Source of the DNA: an uncultured Nitrospirota bacterium
GTDB taxonomy: Bacteria > Nitrospirota > Nitrospiria > Nitrospirales > UBA8639
Length of the DNA stretch: 37,236 nucleotides
Direction: 5' to 3'
Assembly: GCA_937139405.1 (NCBI GenBank)
Contig: CAKZPV010000011.1
Location: forward strand, 1 to 37,236
The position numbers and the translations under genes were made by a program. Below are positions 1 to 6,682 of this stretch, piece by piece. Below the pieces are notes generated by a model. That model was not told where the DNA came from. It did no database searches and worked only from the letters and a program-made list of their open reading frames with translations. How positions within the stretch are numbered: the stretch's first letter is position 1; every line of letters begins with the position of its first letter.

Positions 1-233
1 CACCTCAAGATCTTGAGGTTGACCATGGCAAGACCCCAGGTTCAGGCTTTAAATCGGCCACCGATGAGGACATTGCTAGAATGGTCCGGGCCGAGAAAAT
101 CGTTGACGGGAAATACTTGCAATCAGGTTTGATCCTCCCCGATGAAAAGCGAACCGAAGAACTCGCCAGGGAATACCGGCGTTTGACAGAGCAAGATGAA
201 CGTCTACGCTTAACACAGAGCGGCGCATCCTAA
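1..233 (+). CDS. C-terminal part of an unknown protein (cut by window start)
   Basis: An open frame (first full codon at position 3) runs from the window edge to TAA at 231-233 and encodes about 76 residues. The sequence is hydrophilic and reads like a real protein: a helical, charged tail with segments such as DEDIARMVRAEKIVDGKY and DEKRTEELAREYRRLTEQDE. I recognise no family. The N-terminus lies outside the window, or at the far end if the molecule is circular, since the same frame stays open back to 37056 when the ends are joined. An internal ATG at 81 would give only about 50 residues and has no clear ribosome binding site, so truncation by the edge is more likely. The antisense frames look random in composition. 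Confidence 0.65.
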   Translation, partial: PQDLEVDHGKTPGSGFKSATDEDIARMVRAEKIVDGKYLQSGLILPDEKRTEELAREYRRLTEQDERLRLTQSGAS

Positions 234-294
234 ATATAATTTGGTTTGGCCACCTCTGGGAAATGCGACGGGGCATAGTCGTGGAGAAATAGTT

Positions 295-543
295 TTGACT
301 ATTCCATATGAATTCGAGCGAAATAACCCGCTTGAAAAGCCTAACCAGTACGCATCGACGGAGCTATACTTCGAGGCGATGACAACGAGGTATGGGCTTC
401 ATATCCCAAGAATACAATGCATCATGGAAGCGTCTGGACAGACTGATGAATCCCTGATGAGTGACGATGAGCATCAAGATTTTCGCATGCGTTTCATGAG
501 GACCATAGCCTATTATCTGGCTATGGATGAGGACTTCCAATGA
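295..543 (+). CDS. Hypothetical 82-aa protein, translationally coupled to the PAS-like gene
   Basis: The frame could start at TTG 241, but TTG 295 is preferred because GGAG lies at 283-286, 8 nt upstream. The protein is acidic and mostly helical, and has no signal peptide or membrane segment. Its stop codon overlaps the next gene's start in an ATGA arrangement at 540-543, so the two are probably co-translated. I recognise no family. The next gene resembles a PAS domain, so a role as its partner is possible but is only an inference from position. Confidence 0.55.
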   Translation: MTIPYEFERNNPLEKPNQYASTELYFEAMTTRYGLHIPRIQCIMEASGQTDESLMSDDEHQDFRMRFMRTIAYYLAMDEDFQ

Positions 544-1136
544 GGTTTGAAACCCAGGATTTGGATATTGCGGATCTTGAAAGAGCCCCACCTTGTCCGC
601 TTCAAGCCACGTTGTTTAAGTTCTGGCGTGAGACAAAAGGAAAGCTCCCGGAGTTCGAACAATTCAAAGACGCACCGCTGGCCCTACAGCTCACCATTCC
701 TCACATCATCACCATGGGGTTCAGTCCCAAGACTGGTGATCTAACTGCACTATCCAAAGGGCCAAAGAGCCTTGCAGCGAAATGGTTGGGTGATGATTGG
801 CAGCAAGAGTTAGCACAAGCCGAAGGTAAAGAAGCGATCGTTGCTGCTTATCAGGCTGCGAGTGAAGGATATGAAACATTCGACTATGTGACGTATCAGG
901 GATTGCGCGATTTCAAGAATTTCCATGTTTCAAATACGCGACTGGTTCTGCCGTTTGTGACATCTGCCGGCTATCCGATGTACATGAATCTATCGACTTT
1001 GGTGCGCATAACTCGAGATGCTGCTGATCAACAAAGTCCATGTAATCTGTCCGGTCCATCCCTACTAGCCAGTAGTCCGATTCTCCTTGGGAAGGATGTT
1101 GCTCCCAGTTCAAAGCTCGTGGGATTTGCGTCGTAA
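540..1136 (+). CDS. PAS_5-like domain protein with an antisense-overlapping C-terminus
   Basis: The protein has 198 residues. Residues about 20-150 resemble the PAS_5 type of PAS domain found in many alphaproteobacteria: an N-terminal 'FKFWRETKG' helix, a central phenylalanine/tyrosine-rich part and a closing 'RLVLPFVTSAGYP' strand near residues 134-146. PAS folds sense small molecules or mediate dimerisation; no effector domain is present. The last 50 residues or so (after STLVRI) are rich in Ser and Pro and lie antisense to the convergent gene at 913-1728, so they may be a random read-through tail. The start overlaps the upstream stop (ATGA). The family call is by eye and moderate. Confidence 0.6.
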   Translation: MRFETQDLDIADLERAPPCPLQATLFKFWRETKGKLPEFEQFKDAPLALQLTIPHIITMGFSPKTGDLTALSKGPKSLAAKWLGDDWQQELAQAEGKEAIVAAYQAASEGYETFDYVTYQGLRDFKNFHVSNTRLVLPFVTSAGYPMYMNLSTLVRITRDAADQQSPCNLSGPSLLASSPILLGKDVAPSSKLVGFAS

Positions 1137-1728
1137 ACCAGTGTTTGGATCCAAGCCCAATGTTGGCATGGTGATCTGCCATGTATGCATATTGGAACTC
1201 CGCTGATCGCCAGAATGTAAAGCAGTATACACGTAGCAGTAGAGCTAAGCTCAGCGTCATCCCATCCATCCGGCGAAACAGCTCTAGATTGTCTGTTTCT
1301 CGCCTTGCGCGGTAGTCTTTATGTATCTTGAACTCACCTTCATAGATCGTGTCGCCGGTGATTTTGGATAATTTCGTCTTTTGTTGCTGGCCAAGAGAGA
1401 ACTTGTTCTCAGAACCCGGGCCGTAGGTTTGCTGCCAATACCGGGTAATCCAGTCTATGAGCGGCTCTCCGTCCAGCCTGGTGAGCTTTGCGGCAATGGT
1501 GGCTATGCATGTGTTCCCATCCCAAACACCGATCCACAGCGCCTCATTGCGGGCGAATGTATTCACCTTGGTCGAGAAGTGTGGGGTAACCTTGCAATCC
1601 TCACTACTCATGTTTGCCACGGCTGTTTCCAAGTCAACAAAGTTGCTCGAAAAGGTCACATCGAAGCCACGCTTTTCAATATTCTCAAGGTAATAGTTGG
1701 CTAGACGTAACTCTTTTGGAAAGAGCAT
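913..1728 (-). CDS. Hypothetical 271-aa protein, possibly acetyltransferase-like
   Basis: The long minus-strand frame starts at ATG 1728, with a GAGA stretch about 7 nt upstream. The sequence is soluble and rich in aromatic residues (RYWQQTYG, YCFTFWRSAEFQYAYMADH). Segments such as 'ALWIGVWDGNTCIATIAAKL' could be the paired beta strands of a GNAT fold, but I see no clear acetyl-CoA loop, so the function is open. Its last 74 codons overlap the 3' end of the plus-strand PAS-like gene. The C-terminal part after about residue 225 (serine and cysteine rich) has poor protein character and may be read-through. It diverges from the lipoprotein gene at 1898, with a 169-bp shared upstream region. Confidence 0.6.
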   Translation of the reverse strand: MLFPKELRLANYYLENIEKRGFDVTFSSNFVDLETAVANMSSEDCKVTPHFSTKVNTFARNEALWIGVWDGNTCIATIAAKLTRLDGEPLIDWITRYWQQTYGPGSENKFSLGQQQKTKLSKITGDTIYEGEFKIHKDYRARRETDNLELFRRMDGMTLSLALLLRVYCFTFWRSAEFQYAYMADHHANIGLGSKHWFTTQIPRALNWEQHPSQGESDYWLVGMDRTDYMDFVDQQHLELCAPKSIDSCTSDSRQMSQTAEPVAYLKHGNS

Positions 1729-1897
1729 GTTTCAATCTCGCAGACGTTTCATGTTGCGTGATGGGAGCATAACACTGATAATTCTATCTGCTGGAATAAT
1801 CAAATGGATGATCGAACATCGAACAGAATAATTGATGGATACATGGCTTGATAGTCCGCTCCATGTTGGGATAACTTCAAGTCGCGGAGCCTTATTG

Positions 1898-2299
1898 ATG
1901 ACCAACAATCGACTATGTTTTTGTACAGTTCTCCTAATGCTTAGCGGATGTGTTTCATCCGATGTAGGAAAATTTTGGTTCCCTCTACATAGAGATCCAA
2001 CCGTAACAAAAAGTGCATATCGAGATAAATTCGAAGTAGATAAACAAATTTGCCAAGCTTATGCATTAAACGGTACCCGACCCCCGAGCCAAACAAATAT
2101 CATCATTAATTCACCTGTCATCAACACTCGTCCTCGGACTGCGATGGACTCCCTAAACTCCGGCATCAACGCAGGATCTCGGCTTCGAGCTGGAGTTGAT
2201 AGGCGAAGGGCACAAGAGGCTAATTATGCTGCCTGCATGGGGCAATCCGGTTGGATTTTTCGAAAACCTAGACCTGGTGATACTAGTCTAAAAGATTAG
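1898..2299 (+). CDS. Small lipoprotein (133 aa)
   Basis: ATG 1898 is chosen over ATG 1832 because GGAG lies 8 nt upstream (1886-1889) and because it puts a type II signal peptide at the N-terminus: MTNNR, a hydrophobic run, then the lipobox LSGC at residues 15-18, so Cys18 would be lipidated. The mature part has three more cysteines (QICQAYA and YAACMG) and an RPRT/RRRAQEANY basic region. No family is recognised. A phage-encoded lipoprotein outside the lysis block is often a lysogenic-conversion or superinfection-exclusion gene; here that is an inference from position and export signal only. Confidence 0.7.
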   Translation: MTNNRLCFCTVLLMLSGCVSSDVGKFWFPLHRDPTVTKSAYRDKFEVDKQICQAYALNGTRPPSQTNIIINSPVINTRPRTAMDSLNSGINAGSRLRAGVDRRRAQEANYAACMGQSGWIFRKPRPGDTSLKD

Positions 2300-2660
2300 C
2301 CTATCAGAGTTCAAATTATAGATCTTTCTTTTGTTTGTTTTGACTGATGGTGAGTCCCGAACCGTCCAAGCATAGGAGGAATTAAGCCCAAGGCTGATAC
2401 AGCCCGGTGCTTAACCCCATCCAGGTTGTGATCTTGACTGCCGGAGCCGTCCGTCACCGCCTTCGATCACTGTGGCAACTTCGAACCCAGTGATATTGAT
2501 CGCTACTATTTCGGCACCTCGGTGTTAGTACCGGCGACATCCCTTCGATCGTTCGGAGTGGGATTTACCTTTGTCGCGCCCCGTGGTAAGTAAGGAAACC
2601 TGACGCATTCAGGATTGAACTACCCCACTGACTTCACTTCTCAGTAGTTCGTTTTTTAGT
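2300..2660 (+). other. Intergenic stretch with stacked inverted repeats; possible structured RNA
   Basis: No normal gene with a start codon is visible. Clear inverted repeats occur in series. The first is TTAAGC/GCTTAA (about 2382-2414), enclosing GGCTG/CAGCC with a 3-nt loop. The next is ATCACTG (2466-2472)/CAGTGAT (2488-2494). A short CCTGA/TCAGG hairpin lies near 2599-2613, and the terminator hairpin at 2617-2650 closes the series. An AGGAGG at 2374-2379 has no start codon at the right distance. One frame is open from 2438 to a TAA at about 2597 (53 codons, protein-like) but has only a CTG start. The stretch could be a small structured RNA, a long 3' leader or a decayed gene. Confidence 0.4.
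2617..2657 (+). terminator. Rho-independent terminator
   Basis: The stem is GAACT (2617-2621) with AGTTC (2646-2650), a 5-nt bulge, then ACTGA (2627-2631) with TCAGT (2641-2645) and a 9-nt loop. GTTTTTT follows directly. This would end plus-strand transcription coming from the lipoprotein gene or from the structured stretch upstream. Confidence 0.7.
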
Positions 2661-2662
2661 TT

Positions 2663-2699
2663 CAAAACCCTCGTCGGATCATTCCCTCGGGGGTTTTTT
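2663..2699 (+). terminator. Second intrinsic terminator, possibly bidirectional
   Basis: AAAACCCTCG (2664-2673) pairs with CGGGGGTTTT (2688-2697) over 10 bp including one G-U pair, with a 14-nt loop and a T run ending at 2699. The A run on the 5' side means it could also work in the other direction. It stands directly behind the first terminator and insulates the early promoter from upstream transcription. Confidence 0.65.
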
Positions 2700-2817
2700 G
2701 TATTCTGATTCTCACAAGGTCCGGCGCCTAAGCCCCTTCCCTCGCTGTTTTTGAGACTTTCCCTGTCACTTTTGGGCGACAGATGTGGATGTTCTCTATC
2801 GCGTTATGCAAATATTT

Positions 2818-2875
2818 TATAACTTTTGTCAATAATTATAATTTTTGTGATTGACAGATTATAACTATTGTGAAT
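2818..2875. repeat. Three 16-bp direct repeats, candidate operators
   Basis: Three close copies of TATAAyTwTTGTsAwT start at 2818 (TATAACTTTTGTCAAT), 2837 (TATAATTTTTGTGATT) and 2860 (TATAACTATTGTGAAT), spaced 19 and 23 bp. A perfect inverted pair, GTCAAT (2828-2833) and ATTGAC (2850-2855), bridges copies 1 and 2. The repeats surround the early promoter, which is the usual place for repressor binding sites. The binding protein is not identified in the window. Confidence 0.65.
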
Positions 2876-2880
2876 ATTAT
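2851..2880 (+). promoter_or_regulatory. Early operon sigma70-type promoter
   Basis: The -35 is TTGACA (2851-2856), a perfect consensus, and the -10 is TATTAT (2875-2880), 5 of 6 consensus bases, with an 18-bp spacer. Repeat copy 3 fills the spacer and copy 2 overlaps the start of the -35 box, so repeat binding would block polymerase. A TTGACA on the opposite strand (complement of 2827-2832) with a poor -10 could be a weak divergent promoter. Confidence 0.7.
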
Positions 2881-2991
2881 TACTCCCATCAGCAGGACGA
2901 AACCACCCGGAGAAATCCTGTCTGCCCCGCCAAAGCTTCAGTCGTTCAAGCGGTCTGCAACTGGCGGGAATAGATGAAAGGGAATGAGATT

Positions 2992-3330
2992 ATGAGACCT
3001 TATTATCTGACTGTCTGGTCGAGCGAAAAACACGACATCACAGCCGGTGAGCAGTATTTGCATCACACATTGGGTGGCGCTGTAGCTGGTGGCCTTGAGC
3101 AATGTGACAGTCTCGAGGGCTCTTTCTCGATTGTCTTTTTCGATACAGCCAAGGGAACTTCTGAAGATAAGACCGAGGAAGGTTGGAGAGACTTTCAAGA
3201 CGATGGTTGGTTCCGTCGCATTGAATTCAAAGACGGTCAGATATTCCTTGGTGAGCTGAAATCAGATTCCGCGCCCATTAGTGAGCGCCGTCATGGTCAT
3301 GATGCTTATGGCATTCAGGCGAGGGCCTGA
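2992..3330 (+). CDS. Hypothetical early protein, first gene of the early operon
   Basis: The product has 112 residues from ATG 2992 (AAGGGA 8 nt upstream); ATG 2974 in the same frame is an alternative and adds six residues. The protein is soluble and acidic, with a glycine-rich middle (HHTLGGAVAGG) and several tryptophans. It has no membrane segment or recognisable motif. As the first gene after the candidate promoter it is likely made immediately after infection or induction. First-position early genes are often regulators or host-takeover proteins; the sequence itself does not tell which. Confidence 0.65.
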   Translation: MRPYYLTVWSSEKHDITAGEQYLHHTLGGAVAGGLEQCDSLEGSFSIVFFDTAKGTSEDKTEEGWRDFQDDGWFRRIEFKDGQIFLGELKSDSAPISERRHGHDAYGIQARA

Positions 3331-3332
3331 TT

Positions 3333-3455
3333 ATGACCCCTTCCCCCATTACAGAGCGCCCCAGATCAACAGATATCAGCGGCTTGCTGAAGCTGGATAG
3401 CAATCTGTCGGCGCGTGATTTCTCAACTGATATTCAAAAACTCAAAACAACTTAG
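3333..3455 (+). CDS. Candidate 40-aa protein
   Basis: A short frame from ATG 3333 to TAG 3455 fills the gap between its neighbours almost exactly, with GAGG at 3321-3324, 8 nt upstream. The sequence begins MTPSPITERPRSTDISG and ends in a lysine/threonine tail. It is hydrophilic and has no known motif. The next gene's ribosome binding site begins right at its stop codon. The support is spacing, the ribosome site and reasonable amino acid composition; its size makes it uncertain. Confidence 0.45.
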   Translation: MTPSPITERPRSTDISGLLKLDSNLSARDFSTDIQKLKTT

Positions 3456-3468
3456 AGAGGAAGAAACA

Positions 3469-3912
3469 ATGCACCCTTCGAGAAACATCTTTTTGCTGCG
3501 CAACGACGTTCGAGTAATCGGAGCAAGCTATGAGCCCGACAAGTCCAATATACGAGACATTGCGGACGTAACTAACACATTCAAATCACTGGATACTGAG
3601 ATTGTCGTTGGTGATTTCATTGTTGTCCCCACTGACACCAGGCACGGCATGACGGTCATGCGCGTTGAAGAGGTTGATATGGAGCCTCTTATTGAGAGCG
3701 ACAGCAAGATCGAGTGGGCGATCGGCATTGTTGACAAGAACGGCTTTGAAGAAATGGAGCGTATCGAACGTGAAATTCAAAGCAAAATCGCCAGCGCTAA
3801 ACGACGCAAGAAACAAGAAGAGCTTAAGGCCGAACTTCTGGCGGACATGGAAGAAGCGGATCTGAAAGTTTTGGATTTCGCGGGTGATACTCAAACAGAG
3901 ACAAAGGAATAA
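3469..3912 (+). CDS. Hypothetical early protein with charged C-terminal helix
   Basis: The start is ATG 3469, since GAGGAA lies 6-7 nt upstream; the longer frame from 3415 runs through that ribosome site. The 147-aa product has a beta-rich N-terminal half ('IVVGDFIVVPTDTRHGMTVMRVEEV', described by its ends IVVGDF and RVEEV) and a long charged helix from about residue 95 (RIEREIQSKIASAKRRKKQEE), probably a coiled coil. I recognise no family. The order beta domain then coiled coil suggests a multimeric binding protein, but this is only inference. Confidence 0.7.
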   Translation: MHPSRNIFLLRNDVRVIGASYEPDKSNIRDIADVTNTFKSLDTEIVVGDFIVVPTDTRHGMTVMRVEEVDMEPLIESDSKIEWAIGIVDKNGFEEMERIEREIQSKIASAKRRKKQEELKAELLADMEEADLKVLDFAGDTQTETKE

Positions 3913-4258
3913 ACAGATCGAAATTGCTGTGACCCCGTGCCTTATCTCAGGGGAGCGGCAAGATCACCATTCGATGATCTTTATCTAACGAAAGAAAGAG
4001 AAGAACTCGATAAATCGCGGGGTCTGATGTGCCAAAGCAAGAGATTTCTAAGGCGAAGTTTCGGTTCAGAGAGACCCGCACGAATTCAAGTATTGGCGGT
4101 TTCCTTGTGCTGAAACCATAGAGGCGCCGCTAAAGCCCGCATCCAGTCGGATGCTGAACAATCGCAAGCGAATGTTCAAATCGCGAGTCGGGAAGGCAAA
4201 TGGTTTCAAAAGCGAAGTCTGTCCCGACAACCGATGAAAGAATATGAGGATCAAAGCA
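3913..4258 (+). other. 346-bp gap with micro-frames, possibly a broken small gene
   Basis: No normal gene is visible here. A GTG frame at 4029-4121 encodes 30 residues (starts with PKQEISKAKFRFRETRT) with GGGG just upstream. A second frame, shifted by one, is open from 4114 to the TAA at about 4299 and is also protein-like (ARIQSDAEQSQANVQIASRE). Joined by one indel near 4105-4120 they would form a gene of about 90 residues, so a frameshifted remnant is possible. Otherwise I see only short unconnected frames. Confidence 0.3.
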
Positions 4259-4456
4259 ATGGCAAGCTGCCACAAATGCGGAAGACTAAAGCTTCGTAAA
4301 GCAGCGGACGGGAACAAATGGTGTCGTCGCTGCGGTGTGTTGCCGGGCCAAGGCAATCTTGATCGAAGCGCTCTGGCCTCCTTGGTCAAACTAGATACCC
4401 AATTATCCGTCCGCGGTGACTCCCAACAGATAGAGAGGCTTCAATCCAATGGATAG
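4259..4456 (+). CDS. Small zinc-ribbon protein
   Basis: The product has 65 residues from ATG 4259, with GAGG 9 nt upstream; the in-frame ATG 4244 is less well placed. Two CxxC pairs, CHKC at residues 4-7 and CRRC at about 23-26, are spaced as in a zinc ribbon. The rest is polar. Small zinc ribbons in phage early operons often bind nucleic acid or modify host polymerase, but no specific role can be read here. Its stop overlaps the exonuclease gene start (4449) by 8 bp, so the two are co-transcribed and probably translationally coupled. Confidence 0.6.
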   Translation: MASCHKCGRLKLRKAADGNKWCRRCGVLPGQGNLDRSALASLVKLDTQLSVRGDSQQIERLQSNG

Positions 4457-5450
4457 TTTTGATCAAGTTGGAGAGTTGACCGACAATGTCGTCAAGCAAG
4501 CCGATGCCCAAAGAACTCATTTCGATGAGGTTGAATGGAGCGGCAAGCAGATCACGAAGCCCGGGATTTATAACGGGGTTCCGATTGAGAAATATCATCA
4601 CGATACATCACTGTTTGACCGTTGGTCGATCAGTTCGAGCGGGCTGAAAGTTCTGTGTAAACGCCCGTCTGAATACTGGGCATACAGCCCCTACAATGAG
4701 CATCGGTTTGAAAGGAAGTCTGCTGATCATTTCAAGTTCGGGAAGGCTGCCCACATGCTCCTATTGGGTGAAACGGGCTTTGCTGAGCACTATGTGAAAC
4801 GTCCAGAGAAGGCCCCTGATGGCCGTGGTTGGAATGGTAACAACCTGACCTGCAAAGAATGGTTGGCTGAGCAAGACAAGGCTGGCCTGACTGTCATCAC
4901 TCAAGACGAGCTGGACCGCATTCAGTTCATGGCCGAGTCCCTCGATCGCAACAAATACATTCAATCTGGAATCCTGAATGGTCGGATTGAGCGCACGATG
5001 ATTGCGCATGTTGGATCTGTGGCACTGAGAGCCCGCCCTGACGTGATCCCGATGCATGGGGGAGACTTTACCGACCCTAAGACCGCGGCGGCTGTAGACC
5101 ACGATTCCCTGATGAAAGTCATCTTCAATTCTGGTCTTCACATTCAAGCGGCTCTTGTTCGCATGGTGGCCAAAGAGGTGATGCCGGCCGGTTTTACCTT
5201 TGGAGAATTCACCTTCGTATTCATCGAAAAGGAACCGCCTTTTGATGTGTCTGTGAAGGTTTTGAAACCGACAGATATCGACCTGGGTGAAAGACAAGTC
5301 TTGGCGGGCCTGAAAACTCTTGAGCGTTGCATTTCTGAAAACCGTTGGCCGGGTGTCGATGGTTGGGATGAGACGCCGACCTTTATTGAAATGCCCGGTT
5401 GGGCCCGAACTCGGATTGATACCGAGCTGAACTTGGAGACACAGCAATGA
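4449..5450 (+). CDS. RecE-like PD-(D/E)XK exonuclease
   Basis: The product has 333 residues and resembles the phage exonuclease VIII/RecE-type nuclease domain (DUF3799 type). Typical features are 'GIYNGVPIEKYHHD' near residue 39, a 'SISSSGLKVLCKRPSEYW' helix, 'KFGKAAHMLLLGE', and the nuclease core 'RARPDVIPMHGGDFTDPKTA' (about residues 195-214), where Asp and the later Asp-x-Lys match the metal site. It would resect linear double-stranded DNA 5' to 3' to expose 3' single strands. The next gene is a RecT annealase whose start overlaps this stop by 4 bp, the classic RecE/RecT pairing for phage single-strand annealing recombination. Confidence 0.85.
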   Translation: MDSFDQVGELTDNVVKQADAQRTHFDEVEWSGKQITKPGIYNGVPIEKYHHDTSLFDRWSISSSGLKVLCKRPSEYWAYSPYNEHRFERKSADHFKFGKAAHMLLLGETGFAEHYVKRPEKAPDGRGWNGNNLTCKEWLAEQDKAGLTVITQDELDRIQFMAESLDRNKYIQSGILNGRIERTMIAHVGSVALRARPDVIPMHGGDFTDPKTAAAVDHDSLMKVIFNSGLHIQAALVRMVAKEVMPAGFTFGEFTFVFIEKEPPFDVSVKVLKPTDIDLGERQVLAGLKTLERCISENRWPGVDGWDETPTFIEMPGWARTRIDTELNLETQQ

Positions 5451-6523
5451 ACGACCTTACGAAAATAGAACAGAAGATCGAGGCCAAGATCAATACAGAC
5501 GTATCAGGTCAAATTGCCATCAGTGATCAAGGTATTTCGTTCTCCAATGCCGGTGAGGTGATGGAGTTCGCCAAGATGATGGCAGTTTCTCAGTCAGCCG
5601 TTCCAAAGCATCTTAGGGGAAACCCGGGCGCCTGCCTTGGCATTATCGATGATGCAATCCGGTTTGGCATGTCGCCATATGGGTTGGCCAGAAAGAGCTT
5701 CTTCGTCAACGATAATCTGGGCTACGAAGCGCAGGTTCTCTCAGCAATCATCAATTCACGAGCGCCCATTAAGGACCGACCTGATATTGAATTCATCGGT
5801 GAAGGCGTTGAGAAGATCTGCAGGGTTACAGTTGAGCTACTTTCCGGCAAGGTTCGGACGGTCGATAGCCCTAAGCTGGGCAGCATTCACCCAAAGAACT
5901 CCCCGCTTTGGAAGACTGATGAAGACCAGCAGCTTTCTTACCACACGCTAAGGCGTATGTGCCGTCGTCATTTCCCAGAGGTTCTGCTGGGTGTTTATGA
6001 CATTGAAGAATTATTGGCTTTCAGAGCAACCGATGTGACGCCTGAGCGCCCTCTATTGGCTGATCGTGTCAAAGACGCTGCTCAGAAGGTCGAACCAGAA
6101 GACAACGAGGGTTTTGACAGCAACTTCGTCACTCAAGAAATTGAGACGGTAACAACCGAAGAAGAACCCTCCGAAGAGGTCGCCACTGACGCGCCTAATG
6201 ATGAACTGGACCTTGGGGCCACAGAAGACGCTGAAGCGAGTCCTGACGCACCTGAGCCGGATTATGACCCAATGGCAGAGTTGCCGGGGGAACGTCGTGA
6301 AGCTGTGTCTCTATTTGCCAAGGAATACTATGGCGGCATGGGCCCATCAGTCCGTGAGGATATCCGAGCGAAGCACGATGAGTTGTTTCAGGACAAGATT
6401 ACCGCGGCGCCCAAGATTGCAGCTCAGCTCAAGGATCTAATCGACAAGCGCCAGATTGATCAGGTTTGCCAGATACTCGGCAAAGATGAGGCTTGGCTGA
6501 AAGGCACCGAAAATGGAGCCTGA
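5447..6523 (+). CDS. recT: RecT family single-strand annealing protein
   Basis: The product has 358 residues. Residues about 28-205 carry the RecT core: 'GISFSNAGEVMEFAKMMA', 'VPKHLRGNPGACLGI', 'FGMSPYGLARKSFFVND', 'YEAQVLSAII', 'KNSPLW', 'QQLSYHTLRRMCRRHFPE', and 'LLGVYDIEEL'. RecT coats the single strand made by the exonuclease encoded just upstream (4-bp overlap) and anneals it to homologous DNA. After the core comes an acidic linker (residues about 220-280, many Glu/Asp) and a C-terminal helical segment, the usual place for contacts with host single-strand binding protein. The length is a little above the simplest RecT proteins because of that linker. Confidence 0.9.
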   Translation: MNDLTKIEQKIEAKINTDVSGQIAISDQGISFSNAGEVMEFAKMMAVSQSAVPKHLRGNPGACLGIIDDAIRFGMSPYGLARKSFFVNDNLGYEAQVLSAIINSRAPIKDRPDIEFIGEGVEKICRVTVELLSGKVRTVDSPKLGSIHPKNSPLWKTDEDQQLSYHTLRRMCRRHFPEVLLGVYDIEELLAFRATDVTPERPLLADRVKDAAQKVEPEDNEGFDSNFVTQEIETVTTEEEPSEEVATDAPNDELDLGATEDAEASPDAPEPDYDPMAELPGERREAVSLFAKEYYGGMGPSVREDIRAKHDELFQDKITAAPKIAAQLKDLIDKRQIDQVCQILGKDEAWLKGTENGA

Positions 6524-6671
6524 TGATCCCGAAGATGTTTGCGAAGAATGCGGTCAAGCTTGGTGTGAATGCCAAGAATGCGGAATGACCCCAGATGGCT
6601 TCTGCACCCTCGCTGGAACTGAATTCTGTGATTGGGATTGTCCAATAAACCCAACTGATCCGACAACTTAG
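6513..6671 (+). CDS. 52-aa eight-cysteine protein
   Basis: ATG 6513 lies inside the 3' end of recT, in another frame; TAG ends it at 6671. Eight cysteines fall at residues 10, 13, 18, 20, 23, 31, 39 and 43, giving CEEC, CEC, a further C, and CDWDC clusters, enough for two zinc ions or disulfides. It is very acidic (MEPDDPEDV start) and rich in Trp. The 11-bp overlap with recT and the full use of the gap before the HNH gene at 6683 support a real gene. No family is recognised. Confidence 0.6.
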   Translation: MEPDDPEDVCEECGQAWCECQECGMTPDGFCTLAGTEFCDWDCPINPTDPTT

Positions 6672-6682
6672 GGATTTTAAGG

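Noticed and set aside
2466-2494. TTCGAA-bearing loop as a possible tRNA T-arm
   Set aside because: The 7-bp stem has a 15-base loop, and no acceptor, D or anticodon stem can be drawn around it on either strand.
1-2970. Left end as flanking bacterial chromosome with an attL near 2.3-2.9 kb
   Set aside because: The integrase and the attP-like site are in the middle of the window and intact, and no core-like copy (CCTCCAGCTACCA or its complement) was seen near the left end; the genes there fit phage cargo equally well.
4066-4389. 107-aa minus-strand frame
   Set aside because: Covers the zinc-ribbon gene in antisense; Arg/Leu/Pro-rich composition and no ribosome site.
4761-5447. 228-aa open frame on the minus strand
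   Set aside because: Antisense to the RecE-like exonuclease over its whole length, with a random, Arg/His-rich composition and no ribosome site; the plus-strand gene has clear motifs.
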